This document shows, piece by piece, positions 20,372-32,349 of a DNA stretch of 64,000 nt. Where the stretch lies: assembly GCA_029945375.1 (NCBI GenBank), contig CM057060.1, positions 806,001-870,000 of the forward strand, in the 5' to 3' direction. A program made the translations under genes and the position numbers. Below the pieces are notes generated by a model. The model had not been told where the DNA came from, made no database searches, and worked only from the letters and a program-made list of their open reading frames with translations. This DNA comes from Agaricus subrufescens. Lineage: Eukaryota; Basidiomycota; Agaricomycetes; Agaricales; Agaricaceae. Positions within the stretch are counted from its first letter, which is position 1. Every line of letters begins with the position of its first letter.

Positions 20372-22922
20372 CTACTCTCCGTCACTCATATTCGCCTTAA
20401 CGCCTGCCCTAGTCCAGACCTTTAGCATGGTCTTATCCCCCCTACGACGCGCATTTTCGAACCCTAACTTGGCAAAATCGGTATCAAAACCGCCTAAGAC
20501 AGCTCCGGCTTGAACAAGCACATCAACGACGTCAAGGTGTCCATGTCTTGCAGCCTTTAGAGTGAAATGAGCATTTTAGCGTGCGAGATCAGACACCCAA
20601 ACGTACATAATATATTGCGGTGTGTCCGAGCGTATCTCGCATATGAACCAAAGCGCCTGACTGCAGCAACAGTGTAACAACCTGCACATGTCCATTCAAC
20701 GCTGAAACATGTAGTGGTGATCTCCCAGAACCGGCATCTAAACAATTGATAATGCCGCCTGCGATATTTCCGGACCTTGTAATCCCTATACGAGGTGATT
20801 CCATTGGATTGGTTGTAGTTTGCCGTTCGATTTCTATGCAGTACCGGAGACTTTCCAGATCATTCTTTGCCGCTGCCAAGTGGACTAAGAATGGCAAAAG
20901 TACAAATTCAGTCGTGTATGCCTCGGCTACAGTCCACGTCCACGGTGCGGCTGTGTTTTGAGCTCCTGTCATTGTAGCGAGCGCATCGGGTGTGATTTTG
21001 ATCCCAGGAACAGAGGACATTGGCCGAGATAGTCGGACAAATTGTGAGAGGACGGTGTTGATCGTTTCCGTGTTCGTATCTAGAATATCCGTGGAGGTAT
21101 CTTGAGTATTATGGCTTGGAGCCGATACTGAATGGCTAGTCAATTCGCCTCGTAGTGGTACACCGAGAAGATCTCGGACTTGGTCCAGTGATAGGTCGGC
21201 TTTGGAAAGGAGATAGCTGAGTTTCGTTAATGCACACTATCAAAAATTGTTAAGTAGTGTGAGAAGTTAGCCTCATGAGTCTGTACCTCGGGCGTCATAT
21301 CACTTCCAGGTATTACACCAACTCCTCGAAGTGTTTGGGCAGTCTCATACGCATCAGAAACGGAGCCTTTGATACATTGTGAGATGGCTACGACGACGAC
21401 ACCTCGGTCGCAGGCTTCTTTCAGGGCCTCGAGAAGGTCAGGGCGTTGCGGTGCATTGCCCGCGCCGAAAGTTTCAAGAACTACACCGCGGATCGGGGGA
21501 CTACAGAACGCTCGAACAGTCGCACCTGCAATGCCGGGAAATAAACGTAGTGTCGCTGGAGTGATCACGATTCATCAGAACGCGATACAACTTAGCAACT
21601 GAGATCTATTGCGCTTACCCACGTGGGGGCACATTCCTGGTTTCCGTATATCACTAATCAGAAATGCATCGCACAACAATAGGACTGACTTTTGTGAGCC
21701 CTAAACTTCCGCAAGCTGGTTTGGCGAATGACATGATCCCAGTTGACGTCAATATCGATACCGACTTGTTAACCTAATGAGATTCATCTGCGGGGAATGC
21801 GGATCTTAGAACCCACCTTTCACAAGGGGATCAAAATTCGGGCTTTCAAACGCTGCTAGATCATAAGATGACATTTTTGTTGCCCTATTACCGCGGTATA
21901 ATGTGTGATTGAAGTACAGGCAACATTCTGTCAATCAAAAAAGTTGTGAGTCGGTTTAATTTGAGCTTTGTTCGCCGTACCAGGAATTATGAAATGTCCG
22001 GCGATAGTTAGAGCACCCATCAAATTATCTACTGCATCATTCCGGAGTTGGGACATAGGTATCTGAGCGCCGGTGATAACCTGGAATACCTTGTTGGCTC
22101 GTTATTGTGTCTCAAATAAGTTTGAAAATACCACAGTTTTCCCCAGGTCTTCCAATAAGAAACTCAAAGCACTTGATGTGTAGGACATAGTATCGGTTCC
22201 GTGTAAAATAACGAAAGCATCAAAATTGTAGTTCAATTCAATCTCAGTTGCGAGACGGATCCAATCTAAATTCAGACGTAAGCACTACTTCAATACCGGA
22301 AAGTGGAAAGGAACCTTGGATATCTATGTTGCTACTGTCCAGTAAAGGATTCCACTAGGGTAAAATCAAGTATCACGACCACATAATGGGGTGGAGAAAT
22401 TCACCTCAAGGATGGCGTATCGAATGGATTTGGTAGCAGTTCCTCCAGGAACTTTACTCCGAGGCGTGACGAGACTGGGCAAGTGAGCCTCGTAGAGATC
22501 ATCAGCAACTTTGACGCATCTCGGTCTATCCCTAAAAATATTTTCGTTGGGTAGAACCAGGGCTGCATCACCAATTGGGCGCGTTGATCGCACGAGCAGT
22601 GTCGAGCGGGTTCCTTGAGGTGCGGCGGTTGGCGAAGGTGCCGGGCTTGTCCTTCCGCTGCCACCTCCACTCCACTCTCTGAAACCTTGCACGGTGCCAG
22701 CGTTGGAGAACAAAGAATCTTGCAGCGGGTCATGAAAGCGGTTTTGGCTTCGAAGGGTTTCCGTCAAAAAGTATGGTTCCGGTACATATCCATGCTGTCC
22801 GACGAGCATTCCAATAGTGCCTCCTACGGGCTATGTCAGAAGAGGCGATGCCGCAAGACGAGGGCCGCGCCTGTGTAGATAACGAGAACCCGGGATTCAT
22901 CTGCAAGCTGAGGACCGTCCAT
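20372..22922 (-). CDS. Cytosolic-type L-asparaginase with C-terminal ankyrin repeats
   Basis: Hydrolyses asparagine to aspartate and ammonia. The start is the ATG at 22922 (MDGPQLADESRVLVIYTG). The first intron, 22870-22824, has a GC donor and AG acceptor. Splicing it restores IYTGGTIGML, which holds the first catalytic threonine. Later signatures are HGTDTMSYTSSALSFLLEDL (second Thr-Asp pair), FTGAQIPMSQLRNDAVDN, YRGNRATKMSS (catalytic Lys region) and GVVLETFGAGNAPQ. A linker leads to ankyrin repeats: GRSPLHVSALNGHVQVVTLL, then LGHTAIYYAARHGHLDVVDV, and VLGGFDTDFAKLG. The protein ends RAGVKANMSDGE. The arrangement equals animal ASPG and other type I fungal forms. An inserted region, PSPTAAPQGTRSTLLVRSTR, after the first domain strand is family-typical. 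Start codons of this gene and TRP5 are 163 bases apart. Confidence 0.93.
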
Positions 22923-23085
22923 CGAGGTCGCGAGGTGAGACCGGAAGACCCAGGCGCGGTTCGCGGGGATCAGATTCAAATTTGATCGCTGATCAAATCA
23001 AGTTCGTGATTATCAGATAAGTTCCTCTCTTAAAAAGGCTGTGAGTCATCGCTCTCTCTTCATTTCTCCTCCTCAGATCTCGCTC
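22923..23085. promoter_or_regulatory. Shared region between asparaginase and TRP5 start codons
   Basis: 163 bases separate two divergent amino-acid metabolism genes. The segment TGATCGCTGATCAAATCAAG at 22983-23002 is a partly palindromic TGATC-rich stretch that might be a regulator site. I saw no perfect TGACTCA-type Gcn4 site, although GTGAGTCATC at 23041-23050 contains TGAGTCA, the Gcn4/Cpc1 core on one strand. Confidence 0.5.
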
Positions 23086-25765
23086 ATGGAAGCTCTTAAA
23101 AAAGTCTTTCAAGACAAAAAGGCTCAGGTTCGTGATGTTCAGAATTTTTCCTTGCTCCCCTAATTCAGCTACAGGGATCACCAGCCCTCGTAACGTTTGT
23201 TACTGCCGGCTTTCCTACTCGGGATGACACTCCGTCAATCCTGCTGGGAATGCAGGCTGGAGGGACCGATGTTATAGAACTCGGAATACCCTTCTCAGAT
23301 CCTATTGCAGATGGGCCTACAATTCAAGCCGCAAATACTGTATGTTCTTCTTCTTCACATGGATACATCTATTCACCAAAACTCAGATTGCCCTCAAAAA
23401 TGGAATAGATTATGCAACTGTGTTAGACCACCTCAAAATATCCCGTAGTAAAGGTCTTACAGTACCCGTTCTCCTCATGGGTGAGTCCCCTGCTAAACAC
23501 TTACCACACTGAACTTCGCTAATCTAATCACTAAAAGGCTACTATAACCCTTTGCTTGCCTACGGTGAAGACAAAGCTATCCAGGACGCTGCAGAAGCAG
23601 GGGCGAATGGCTTTATCATGGTCGACCTTCCCCCCGAAGAAGCTATCGCTTTTCGAGAAAAATGTGCTCGGGCTCAGTTCGTATTCCTTCAATCACGGAA
23701 CGCAAACAGGTTTTGATTGTTCTTTAGGCTCTCTTATGTGCCGCTTATAGCACCATCCACTACTCTCAACCGTATCAAATTCTTGACCTCTATAGCCGAC
23801 ACATTCATCTACGTTGTCTCCAAGGTAGCTTCTTATCTTCTCGACTACAAAGTTGCAACTTATCTTTTAAATAGATGGGAACTACAGGATCTTCTGACTC
23901 AGGCAGGTTGAATTTAGAACTGCCTGATATCCTTGCTCGCATTCGTGATTTTACTTCTATTCCACTTGCTGTTGGTTTCGGTGTCGCAACCCGAGATCAC
24001 TTTAATTACGTCGCTGATGCTGGGGCTGACGGTGTGGTAATTGGAAGTCGGCTCGTGAATGTTATCAATAGCTCAGATCCTGCTGGTGTCGCTCAGAGTG
24101 TCGAAGCCTATTGTCGCCGAGTCTCAGGCAAAGATGAGCCAGCTCGAGTTCGCTCTCCTCTCTCTACATCATCTACTACTACTAGCGCCAACGGAACGAG
24201 CAAAAAACCTAGAACCGCTGACCAGGAAGTTCTACCTGCGCGCTTTGGTCAGTTCGGCGGCCAATATGTACCAGAAGCCCTCGTGGATTGCCTCGCAGAG
24301 CTCGAAGAAGCACACCAAAATGCCATGAAGGACCCCGAATTCTGGAAAGAGTTCCATAGTCACTTTGATTATATTAACCGACCTTCTAACCTGTATTTTG
24401 CCGAAAATCTAACCAAAGAAGCTGGTGGTGCTAATATTTGGCTCAAACGAGAAGATCTGTCAGTTGTTTTTCCGTTACTTTTCCGTTCTTTGTTTTGATG
24501 GGGTCGTTTCCAGTAATCACACAGGTTCTCACAAGATCAATAATGCGATTGGCCAGGTACGGTTTTCTCATTCATCTTATTTTGATGAATGTCAACCAAC
24601 AGCGTTCATAGATTCTCCTTGCACGTCGCTTGGGAAAAAAGCGGATTATTGCTGAGACGGGCGCGGGACAACATGGTGTGGCAACTGCCACTGTCTGTGC
24701 CAAATTTGGCCTTGAATGCATAGTCTACATGGGTGCAGAAGATGTTCGAAGACAAGCACTCAATGTCTTCCGTATCGAGATGCTTGGTGCAAAGGTAAAG
24801 AACACCACTAGAATTCCCCAACGTTTGATAAACATCCATCCCAGGTCATTCCTGTGAATTCAGGATCTTGTACCCTGAAAGACGCTGTGAATGAAGCGCT
24901 TCGTGATTGGGTAACCAACTTATCAACTACACACTATCTCGTTGGTTCCGTCATCGGACCTCACCCTTTCCCTACTATCGTTCGGGACTTCCAGAAGGTG
25001 ATCAGTCAAGAAATAAAACAGCAGCTCAAAGAGGCTCGTGGAAAACTTCCAGATGTTGTTGTTGCCTGTGTTGGCGGCGGAAGCAACGCAATTGGCACTT
25101 TTTACGATTTCATTCCTGACAAGGAAGTCCGCCTGGTCGGCGTTGAAGCTGGTGGAGAAGGTTTGGTGCCGCCTTTATACTAGGATTCCATACTGACTTT
25201 CGATTCCTTTCTCTCAAAGGTATTGATGGTATCAAGCATAGTGCAACTCTGTCCCAAGGTCAACCTGGTGTCTTACATGGCGTCAGGACCTATATTCTCC
25301 AGGACAAAGATGGTCAAATAATCGAAACACATTCGATCAGCGCGGGCCTCGATTACCCTGGTGTCGGGCCAGAACATGCCTGGTTGAAGGATTCGGGTCG
25401 TGCAACTTACGTCGTGGCTACTGATGAACAAGCCCTTCGTGGGTTCAGGATGCTGACCCAAAAGGAGGGTATCATACCTGGTATGCAACTATCCTCTCGA
25501 GTTCACCATAATTCTAACAGCACCCTAGCTCTGGAATCTTCCCATGCAATCTGGGAAGCTGTTAATATTGCTAAAACGCTTCCTAAAGACCAGGATATCG
25601 TTGTGGTGGGTATTCATGCACTGTCTATAGTACTGAGAATTCTGACGTGTGTTATCCTAGTGTCTATCTGGCCGTGGTGATAAAGATGTCGAGCAGATAT
25701 CCGAACTTCTTCCGAAGTGGGCTGATACCCTTGACTGGCACGTCGCTTCCCGCTCCGGGAATTAG
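23086..25765 (+). CDS. TRP5: Tryptophan synthase, fused alpha-beta subunits
   Basis: Makes tryptophan from indole-3-glycerol phosphate and serine in the cytosol. The start [14 protein letters not shown] is joined across a GTTCGT-donor intron to [20 protein letters not shown]. The alpha domain shows [20 protein letters not shown] and [11 protein letters not shown] Ser/Thr-rich linker ([19 protein letters not shown]) connects to the beta domain, which starts [20 protein letters not shown]. The PLP lysine is in [14 protein letters not shown] (codon 24533-24535). [28 protein letters not shown] and [14 protein letters not shown] are further beta signatures. The protein ends [10 protein letters not shown]. 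All introns fall between recognised blocks and the joins read through in frame. Fusion in alpha-beta order is the normal fungal form. TGAGTCA upstream suggests general amino-acid control. Confidence 0.97.
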
Positions 25766-26003
25766 ATTTCAATGATTTATTAACAATCAAAAAAAAATGT
25801 ATCAGTCAGTTTAGTAGATATGTATGTTGTGTGTACATCGACACTTAGCAGCTCGTGGCTGTGTCCAATACCTATTTGGGGCGATAAGATTCTCCATACT
25901 TATGACTCGACTGTTCTACCCCCTCATTTGCACGAAATTTAGCGCTCAGATCTCTTGAGAACAAAATCCGATCCAAACATAGACCAATTGTATTACTGGT
26001 GAT
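25766..26003. other. Intergenic region between TRP5 and eIF2B beta gene
   Basis: 238 bases with an A run at 25791-25797 near the TRP5 3' end. The second half is the promoter of the next gene. No coding signal is seen. Confidence 0.3.
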
Positions 26004-27439
26004 ATGTCACAAGAACGCGGAGCTCCGTATGCTAGAGCGGTGGAGGTGTTCGCGTCCAAGCTCAGGCGTCGGTCAGTTTCTTATCTGTCGCCGCAACTCC
26101 CAGATGTGCTTATACGATATTTGTCCCTTAAACTGTTAGGCAAATTATTGGATCACGGACAACAGCCATTGAAACCCTTCTCGTTCTACGACAAGTCATC
26201 ACAAAAGCCCGTTTCGCAAACTTTGAACAATTGGTAGATATCATCAAAACCGTCGGACAAAAACTCGTCGAAGCCCAACCAAAAGGCATGTTTATCTCTC
26301 TCCCCTTCTTTACATCCCTGCAGCAAACCTAATTTGGTAAAATAAAAAAAACGATCAAATTTTGTGTCGACATCAGAGCAGTCTGTCGGAAATACTGTAC
26401 TCAAAGTTCTCCATCATATCAGGGAAGAATATCAAACCGCTACGCAAAACTCAGAAAACGATGCCTCCAAAACTCAATTCTCGATCGCCAAATTCGTTCT
26501 TCAAGGACGACCGAGGAAACAAACTACCGCAGCTTTGAAATCGGAAAATCGGGGGACTTTAAGGGAGAATGATCCCGACGACCCGGATTCCTTCGCCAAA
26601 GGCTTGAAACCAGTCTTAATGGAAGCTCTACAAGACGTTTTAGACGAACTGGAAACTGTATATGACAATGTTTCAAAAAATGCTAAAGATCATATTCACT
26701 CAGAGTGCGTATCTCATGTACAATCCGCATGCTCAGGCATACTGATTATTTGCTATACAGTGAGATTATCCTAACACTCGGCATGTCGAAAACAGTTGAA
26801 GCGTTTCTCAAATCGGCTGCACACCACTCAAATTATACAGTCATAGTAGCAGAAACAGCACCATCGTACGAAGGTCGAGCCATGTCAAAATCGCTCTCCG
26901 CCGCCGGAATATCCACCTTCCTCGTTCCTGACTCGTCAATCTTCGCTCTGATGTCTCGAGTCAACAAAATAATAATCGGCGCACATGCTATCCTCGCCAA
27001 TGGTGGGATGTTCGCCATCAGCGGTTCACAAATTGCCGCAACTGCGGCGCGGGCCCATAGTACTGCCGTGTTAGTATGTGCTGGTCAGTTCAAAATAACC
27101 CCTCGTTGGAATTTGTACCACGAGTACGGAGCGTTAGATTTCGGGGATCCCAATGAAGTGTTGGGGTTTGAAGAAGGGCAACTAGTGGACAAAGTGGATG
27201 TGGTTAATCCATACTACGATTACGTGCGTCCGGAGCTGATCGACGCCTATATCACAAATGAGTGAGTAAAGGGTTTTCAAAAGCAAGCCTGTACATATAC
27301 TAATAATCGTTCAGTGGTGATCATCCACCGACGTCAATATACCGGCAAGTTTTCCTTGTTAAATACTTCCAACTCCACATCTAATTATATTTCTAGCTTG
27401 TTGAAGGAAGCGTACGACGACGAAGATATCGAGCTATAG
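26004..27439 (+). CDS. GCD7: Translation initiation factor eIF2B subunit beta
   Basis: Regulatory subunit of the guanine-nucleotide exchange factor that recharges eIF2. Exons 26004-26071, 26140-26285, 26377-26704, 26761-27261, 27315-27344 and 27397-27439 join in frame to 371 residues. Two introns, 26286-26376 (donor GCATGT) and 27345-27396 (donor GCAAGT), are GC-AG. No GT donor in range keeps the reading frame and the conserved sequence. Family signatures are QIIGSRTTAIETLLVLRQVI, EIILTLGMSKTVEAFLKSAA, VIVAETAPSYEGRAMSKSL, KIIIGAHAILANGGMFAISG and VDVVNPYYDYVRPELIDAYI. The C-terminus IYRLLKEAYDDEDIEL is typical of eIF2B beta and separates it from the alpha and delta subunits. Confidence 0.95.
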
Positions 27440-27524
27440 ATTAGATTAATTGCATATATTAGCTTTCGAATTGTTATCAGCTTGCAACATTTGAGAGTCG
27501 ACAAATTGACACACTCACGTATCA

Positions 27525-30423
27525 CTACTTTCTAAGGATGTCAAAGAATGCTTCTTGAGGTAGTTCCACTTTACCCATCTTCTTCATCAAGCGTTTGCCC
27601 TCTTTCTGATTTTCAAGATGTTTTAATTTACGTTCATAATGTCCCCCGTACAAACCCGCCGTGACATCTGCTCGGAGAGCCTTGAGAGTTTCCCGAGCAA
27701 TGACTTTCTTTCCTACAGCGGCTTGGATAGGAACCTCAAACAATTGTCGAGGGATGACTTTATCTGAAGTTTGGTGTTAGTAACTGAGCAGGAGCTGAGA
27801 CCGTGGAACGTACGAAGTTTCTTCACCCATTGCCTTCCAATTGTGTCCTGAGCTGATCTATGAATGATAAGTGCCAGCGCGTCAACTGGTTTACCATTCA
27901 ACAAGAAGGTCATCTTGCCCAAGTCGCTCTTCTGGTAGCCCGCATCCTCATAGCTGGTAAAGAACCATCAGGTAAAGACATATATAACACGTGTCTCCAC
28001 AACTTACTCAAAACTAGCGAAACCAGAACTTCGACTCTTCAATTGATTGAAGAAGTCAGTCACAACTTCACTTAGAGGTAGTGTACATGTAAGCATGATG
28101 CGTGAGGAAGATGCGGTCCCAGAGTCGAGGTATTTGTGGTCTAGATCCTCGCCTCGGCGGGAATAACATAGGTCCATCATTTCTCCGAAATATTCTAGAG
28201 AAGTGAGCACATAAGCTCCGAAGTTCATGTACAGCAATGACTATGTGCAGACCTTCGGGAACTATAATCGATGCTTTGACGATCGGTTCTTGGACTTCCT
28301 TGACTCTGAGCGTCGAGTCGTTAACATCTGGAAAGTCTGTTGGATTGCTAACATAGACCTCTTTATTGTCACGAGAATAAATGACTGAAACACATAATGA
28401 GTCGCCATACGTGAGTCGACATTTTAGACCTAACCTTTATATGGCACCGTCGGGGCGGTGATGATTATATTAGCATCATATTCGTCTTCCAACCGCTGGC
28501 GGAATACGTCCATGTGGAGGGTACCAAGAAAGCCGAGTCGACATCCTTGACCAAGGGCGGTGGATGACTCTCTCGATACAGTGATACTCCGGTCATTCAG
28601 TGCTAACTATGATAAGACAATGTGTGAATAATTCGTTAGGTGAAGCATAGCCTGCTGAGTTGCTCACGCGGTTGATTGATTCCTCCAACTTTGCAAAATC
28701 ATTGTTATCAATGGGGAAAACACCAGCATAGACCTGGGACACGTTAGCATAACAAAATAAAGTATGAGAGCTCCACTCACCATAGCTTTGGATGGCTTAA
28801 ATCCCGGCATTGCATCAACGGGTACACCGACACGATGGAGCGTGTCACCAATGTGAGCTTAAACCCCTCAGTTCAAAGCATGAATGACACAAGTGGCGAT
28901 CCTGGCACACCTTCCGATGACTGCTTCATATTGCAAGCGATATATCCAACCTGGCCAGGATAAAGGGCTTGAATTGGGGTCTCTTCCGGATGCATTATAC
29001 CAACTTCTGTGATTTCATACTTTTTTCTTGTGTGACAGGAGGCTATCTTGTCCCCTGACTGGTGGATAAGTACACGCCCACCGAGTTATTGACCAACGAT
29101 ATCTAACCTTTCCTTAAAACACCATGCTGAAGGTTGATCAGTGAAATGACCCCTCGGTAATTATCAAAACTGAGGTTTTTGAGTTGAGGTAAAGACCAGA
29201 GTAACGAATACTACACTTACTGCGAATCAAATAAAAATGCTTTGAGCGGCTCAGTCTGTGAACCTTTTGGGGGTGGTATTTTCTCTATAATAGCCGTGAG
29301 GACAGCTTCAACGTTCAAACCAGTCTTTGCTGAGATCTTGATGATTTCAGAGGGATCCAAACCAAATATTGTCTCAATTTGGGCAGCTATCCGCTCGGGC
29401 TGCGCAGCAGGTAGATCTATCTGAATTTTGGAAATGAAATTACTCTGAAACTTGGGTATGACATGATCTGACCTTGTTCAGAATGGGTATAATTTTCAAA
29501 CCTCGTTCTTTTGCGCTATGGAATACTGATAGTGATTGTGCTTGGACACCCTGGCTGGCATCCACCTAGATTGGACAGCCAAGTTGTTACATTGTTTCCC
29601 TCGGGTGATGGATGGAGCTGACATACTAGGAGAAGGGCACCTTCACAAGCAGCCAAGGATCGCGAAACTTCCCAAGCGAAATCAACATGGCCCTGAGACA
29701 AAAGGTTGAGCATGGACACCACCACTTACAGAATGTGTTTTACCGGGGTATCGATCAAGTTGAGGAGATGTGTGCGCCCTTCGTAAGTATGAAACATGCT
29801 TCAGGGATTTAGAAGCTACGTCATTTGTTTCTATAGGAAATAAAGTACCTAGCGGTTTGTGCCTTGACTTGTGGTAATTGGTCACCAGTATTCATATGAT
29901 AGAGGGTGGACGACTTACCTGTGATTCCTCGTTCACGTTCAACCTTCAATTTGTCCAAGACTTGTAAGTTTCTCCCGGTCTTTTTTCTCTCGATAGTACG
30001 CGTCAGCTGTGATTACACTTAGCACGATGAGGATATATCAAAAACGCGGAGACAAACCTCCAGAAGTCTAATGAAAACTTGACAATAAGTAATGACGTAT
30101 TGAAGTGAAGAGTGGACACCTACCGATCCGCCAACGTTGATTTGCCGTGGTCTGTGCCCTAATTGATTAAGCATGATTTGCAGGATAAGTACAGAGTATG
30201 CACCTATGTGAGCAATAATGGAGAAATTCCTGCAACAGGGCTTTCAGCAAGAAATGACAAGGAAACCATGTCATCCAGCATACCGTATAACATCACAGGG
30301 ATAGCTTTCCATCGGCACTTGCTTCGCCGGGGCATGCTTTGGTGACGTAGAGTGAATATGTCTTCGCGTGAAAGCCCGGGAAAATTCGGCGTAGAGATAA
30401 GCTCTACGCCATGGACATAGCAT
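27525..30423 (-). CDS. GUF1: Mitochondrial translation elongation factor 4 (GUF1/LepA)
   Basis: GTPase that back-translocates stalled mitochondrial ribosomes, bound to the matrix side. The start ATG at 30423 gives [20 protein letters not shown], an Arg-rich presequence without acids apart from one Glu. It is spliced (donor GTATGC, acceptor TGCAG) to [13 protein letters not shown], and over the next intron to KSTLADR, completing the P-loop. [14 protein letters not shown] is switch I and [20 protein letters not shown] is G3. [20 protein letters not shown] holds G4. The C-terminal LepA domain is clear: [40 protein letters not shown] and [14 protein letters not shown]. There are many short introns; not all joins between 28000 and 29500 were checked base by base. 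Confidence 0.93.
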
Positions 30424-30510
30424 TTCTGGACAACAGAGAGCAACCCAAGACGCGTCCGATATTTCATTGATGGCTTAGTCAGCAGTACTGTTCGTTCATC
30501 AGCCACGACC
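30424..30510. promoter_or_regulatory. Shared 87-base region between GUF1 and Cwf18-like start codons
   Basis: Both genes start outward from this short interval, so their promoters overlap. No obvious TATA element is seen. Confidence 0.45.
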
Positions 30511-31138
30511 ATGTCCCTCGCTGCTGCTTCCGAAGCGCGCAAAGCGCGACTTGTCGCTCTTCGGAAACGCAAGACGGGTGAAGCGACCGACGAGTATGTC
30601 TGTGATGCTTTAAATTTGCTTTTATTCACTCTCGTCATATCCAGTTCGGCGGAATCAGAGTTCAAACCCAGAAACTTCGACCCAGAAACACGGACCATAA
30701 AAAAGCGCACGAGGGACGATGACGTAGAGATGCAGGATACTGTCGAAAAGGATGTGGCCAATTTAGCGGAAGAGATCATCCAGGAGGACAAGGCACGACA
30801 GGCACAAGAGCTGGTATGTTAGGATACCATTTGTTACAAGAAAACTCAAATTAACCGATTTACTTGCATAGGACGTCTTTAACATTGCCCCAAAGCGACC
30901 GAACTGGGATCTGAAACGCGAGATGGATAAAAAGCTAGCCAAACTGGAACGGAGAACGCAGGAAGCCATCCACACTCTCATCCGTATGCTTTTGGACAGC
31001 CTTTCGCAATTTTATTGGTCCCTGACACCATTGATAGGACAGCGCCTGGCTGCTCAAAAGGGTCAATCTGATGACATTGTTGGTGCAATGAAAGCCCAAG
31101 AACAGCAACAGCAAGACCTATCTGACGAAGAGGAATAG
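30511..31138 (+). CDS. Pre-mRNA splicing factor Cwf18/CCDC12-like
   Basis: Small coiled-coil protein of the Prp19-associated (NTC) spliceosome. Exons 30511-30593, 30645-30813, 30872-30983 and 31038-31138 give 154 residues. It begins MSLAAASEARKARLVALRKR, has FKPRNFDPETRTIKKRTRDD, then DVFNIAPKRPNWDLKREMDK followed by KLAKLERRTQEAIHTLIRQR. These blocks define the cwf18 domain, in particular APKRPNWDLKR. The C-terminus is Gln-rich and acidic (AQEQQQQDLSDEEE). Length is normal for the family. Confidence 0.93.
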
Positions 31139-32349
31139 TCAATCACGAACTTGATCGTGCCTCTCTGTTTACGTGTAATTTTTGACATTAATTGTGTATA
31201 GTATTTCAAGCCTCAAGGACGCAAGCTTTCTTGGTTAACTACTAGCGTCGGATCTGTTGCTCAACCCTGTTTATCCTTCTGACGACACTTATTTGAATCA
31301 CCGCGGCCGTGCCATGTTTGGTCACATCTTCAACAAACAGCTCCTGTATTTTTGGCTTTTACTCCGGAAACTGCATCGGGTGATCGGACATCGGAGACTC
31401 ATGTTCTACGCTAAGGCATCCCCACTACCCTCGGAGGCCTCCTGACCGCTAGGCAAACTCTATATCATTGAAAGTTTCTTCACAAACCGCCATTTAATAA
31501 TTCCGCGACAGTTTTCGTGCATTTTCCGGCGATTGCACATACCCTTTTGCGACCTAAGAGGAAAAATGGTCCCATCTAATCACCTGTTGCGTTGTGGGCT
31601 GACTATTGTTCTCATAGACTCCGGAATTGAAAATATGGTCCAAGTCCTGTTCATTGGGTTGCCCTTCCACCGCCGATGCCTTGGGAACATCCTCCCAAGT
31701 CCAGAACTGGTAACAGATACGTACAAGTACCGACTTTTTATCGTGCAGCAAGCAATCACCCCCATATGTGCAAGATCTACACTGGGCTTGCCCTCTGACA
31801 CTCCTGTTACCATAATCTAGCTGTAAATGGACTGTTATATTGAGGCATATGGAAGCGTGACTAACAAACCAGAGCACGGATGACGGCTTCACTTTTCCTC
31901 ATTAAGTGTGTAGTACTCCGTCTGGAATAGATATCGCCAATTCCGTGACCATGCCTTCCTTGCACTGAATGAAGTACACGAGGTACAGAATGTAGAGACG
32001 GAGTGGATGTACTTCTAAGTGTCCCATCGGAGCAGACCAGATCAGCACGCGGTGTAACTGGTGTCGTCGCATAGCACGAAAGACTAGACAGAATCTAGTG
32101 CATTCCTGTATCATGCACGGGACAAAGATGAGTCGCGGTATCTGCATACTAGGACGTGTGTGGGCTGGAAACGTGTTACGGAGAATGACATCGGCATCAA
32201 GACATACCAATTGATTGCCCGAAAAGGACAGCCCCGGAATCACCAGACGTCGCCAACCACTCTCGCCCACCAGCGCCCTCCCTCGCCGTCTCTCCCTCTC
32301 CCCCACCCGCCCGTCGCCTCGCCGCTCCGCCAGACACAGTCCCATCCCC
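31139..32349. other. 1.2-kb region without supported gene
   Basis: Holds the 3' end of the Cwf18-like gene and the promoter of elongin A (CCCTCTCCCCCACCCG-type pyrimidine-rich sequence at 32285-32320). On the minus strand 31892-31554 stays open for 112 codons and includes a Cys-containing stretch CRSCTYGGDCLLHDKK, but no family, start context or adjoining exon could be recognised. I do not call it a gene. Confidence 0.35.
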
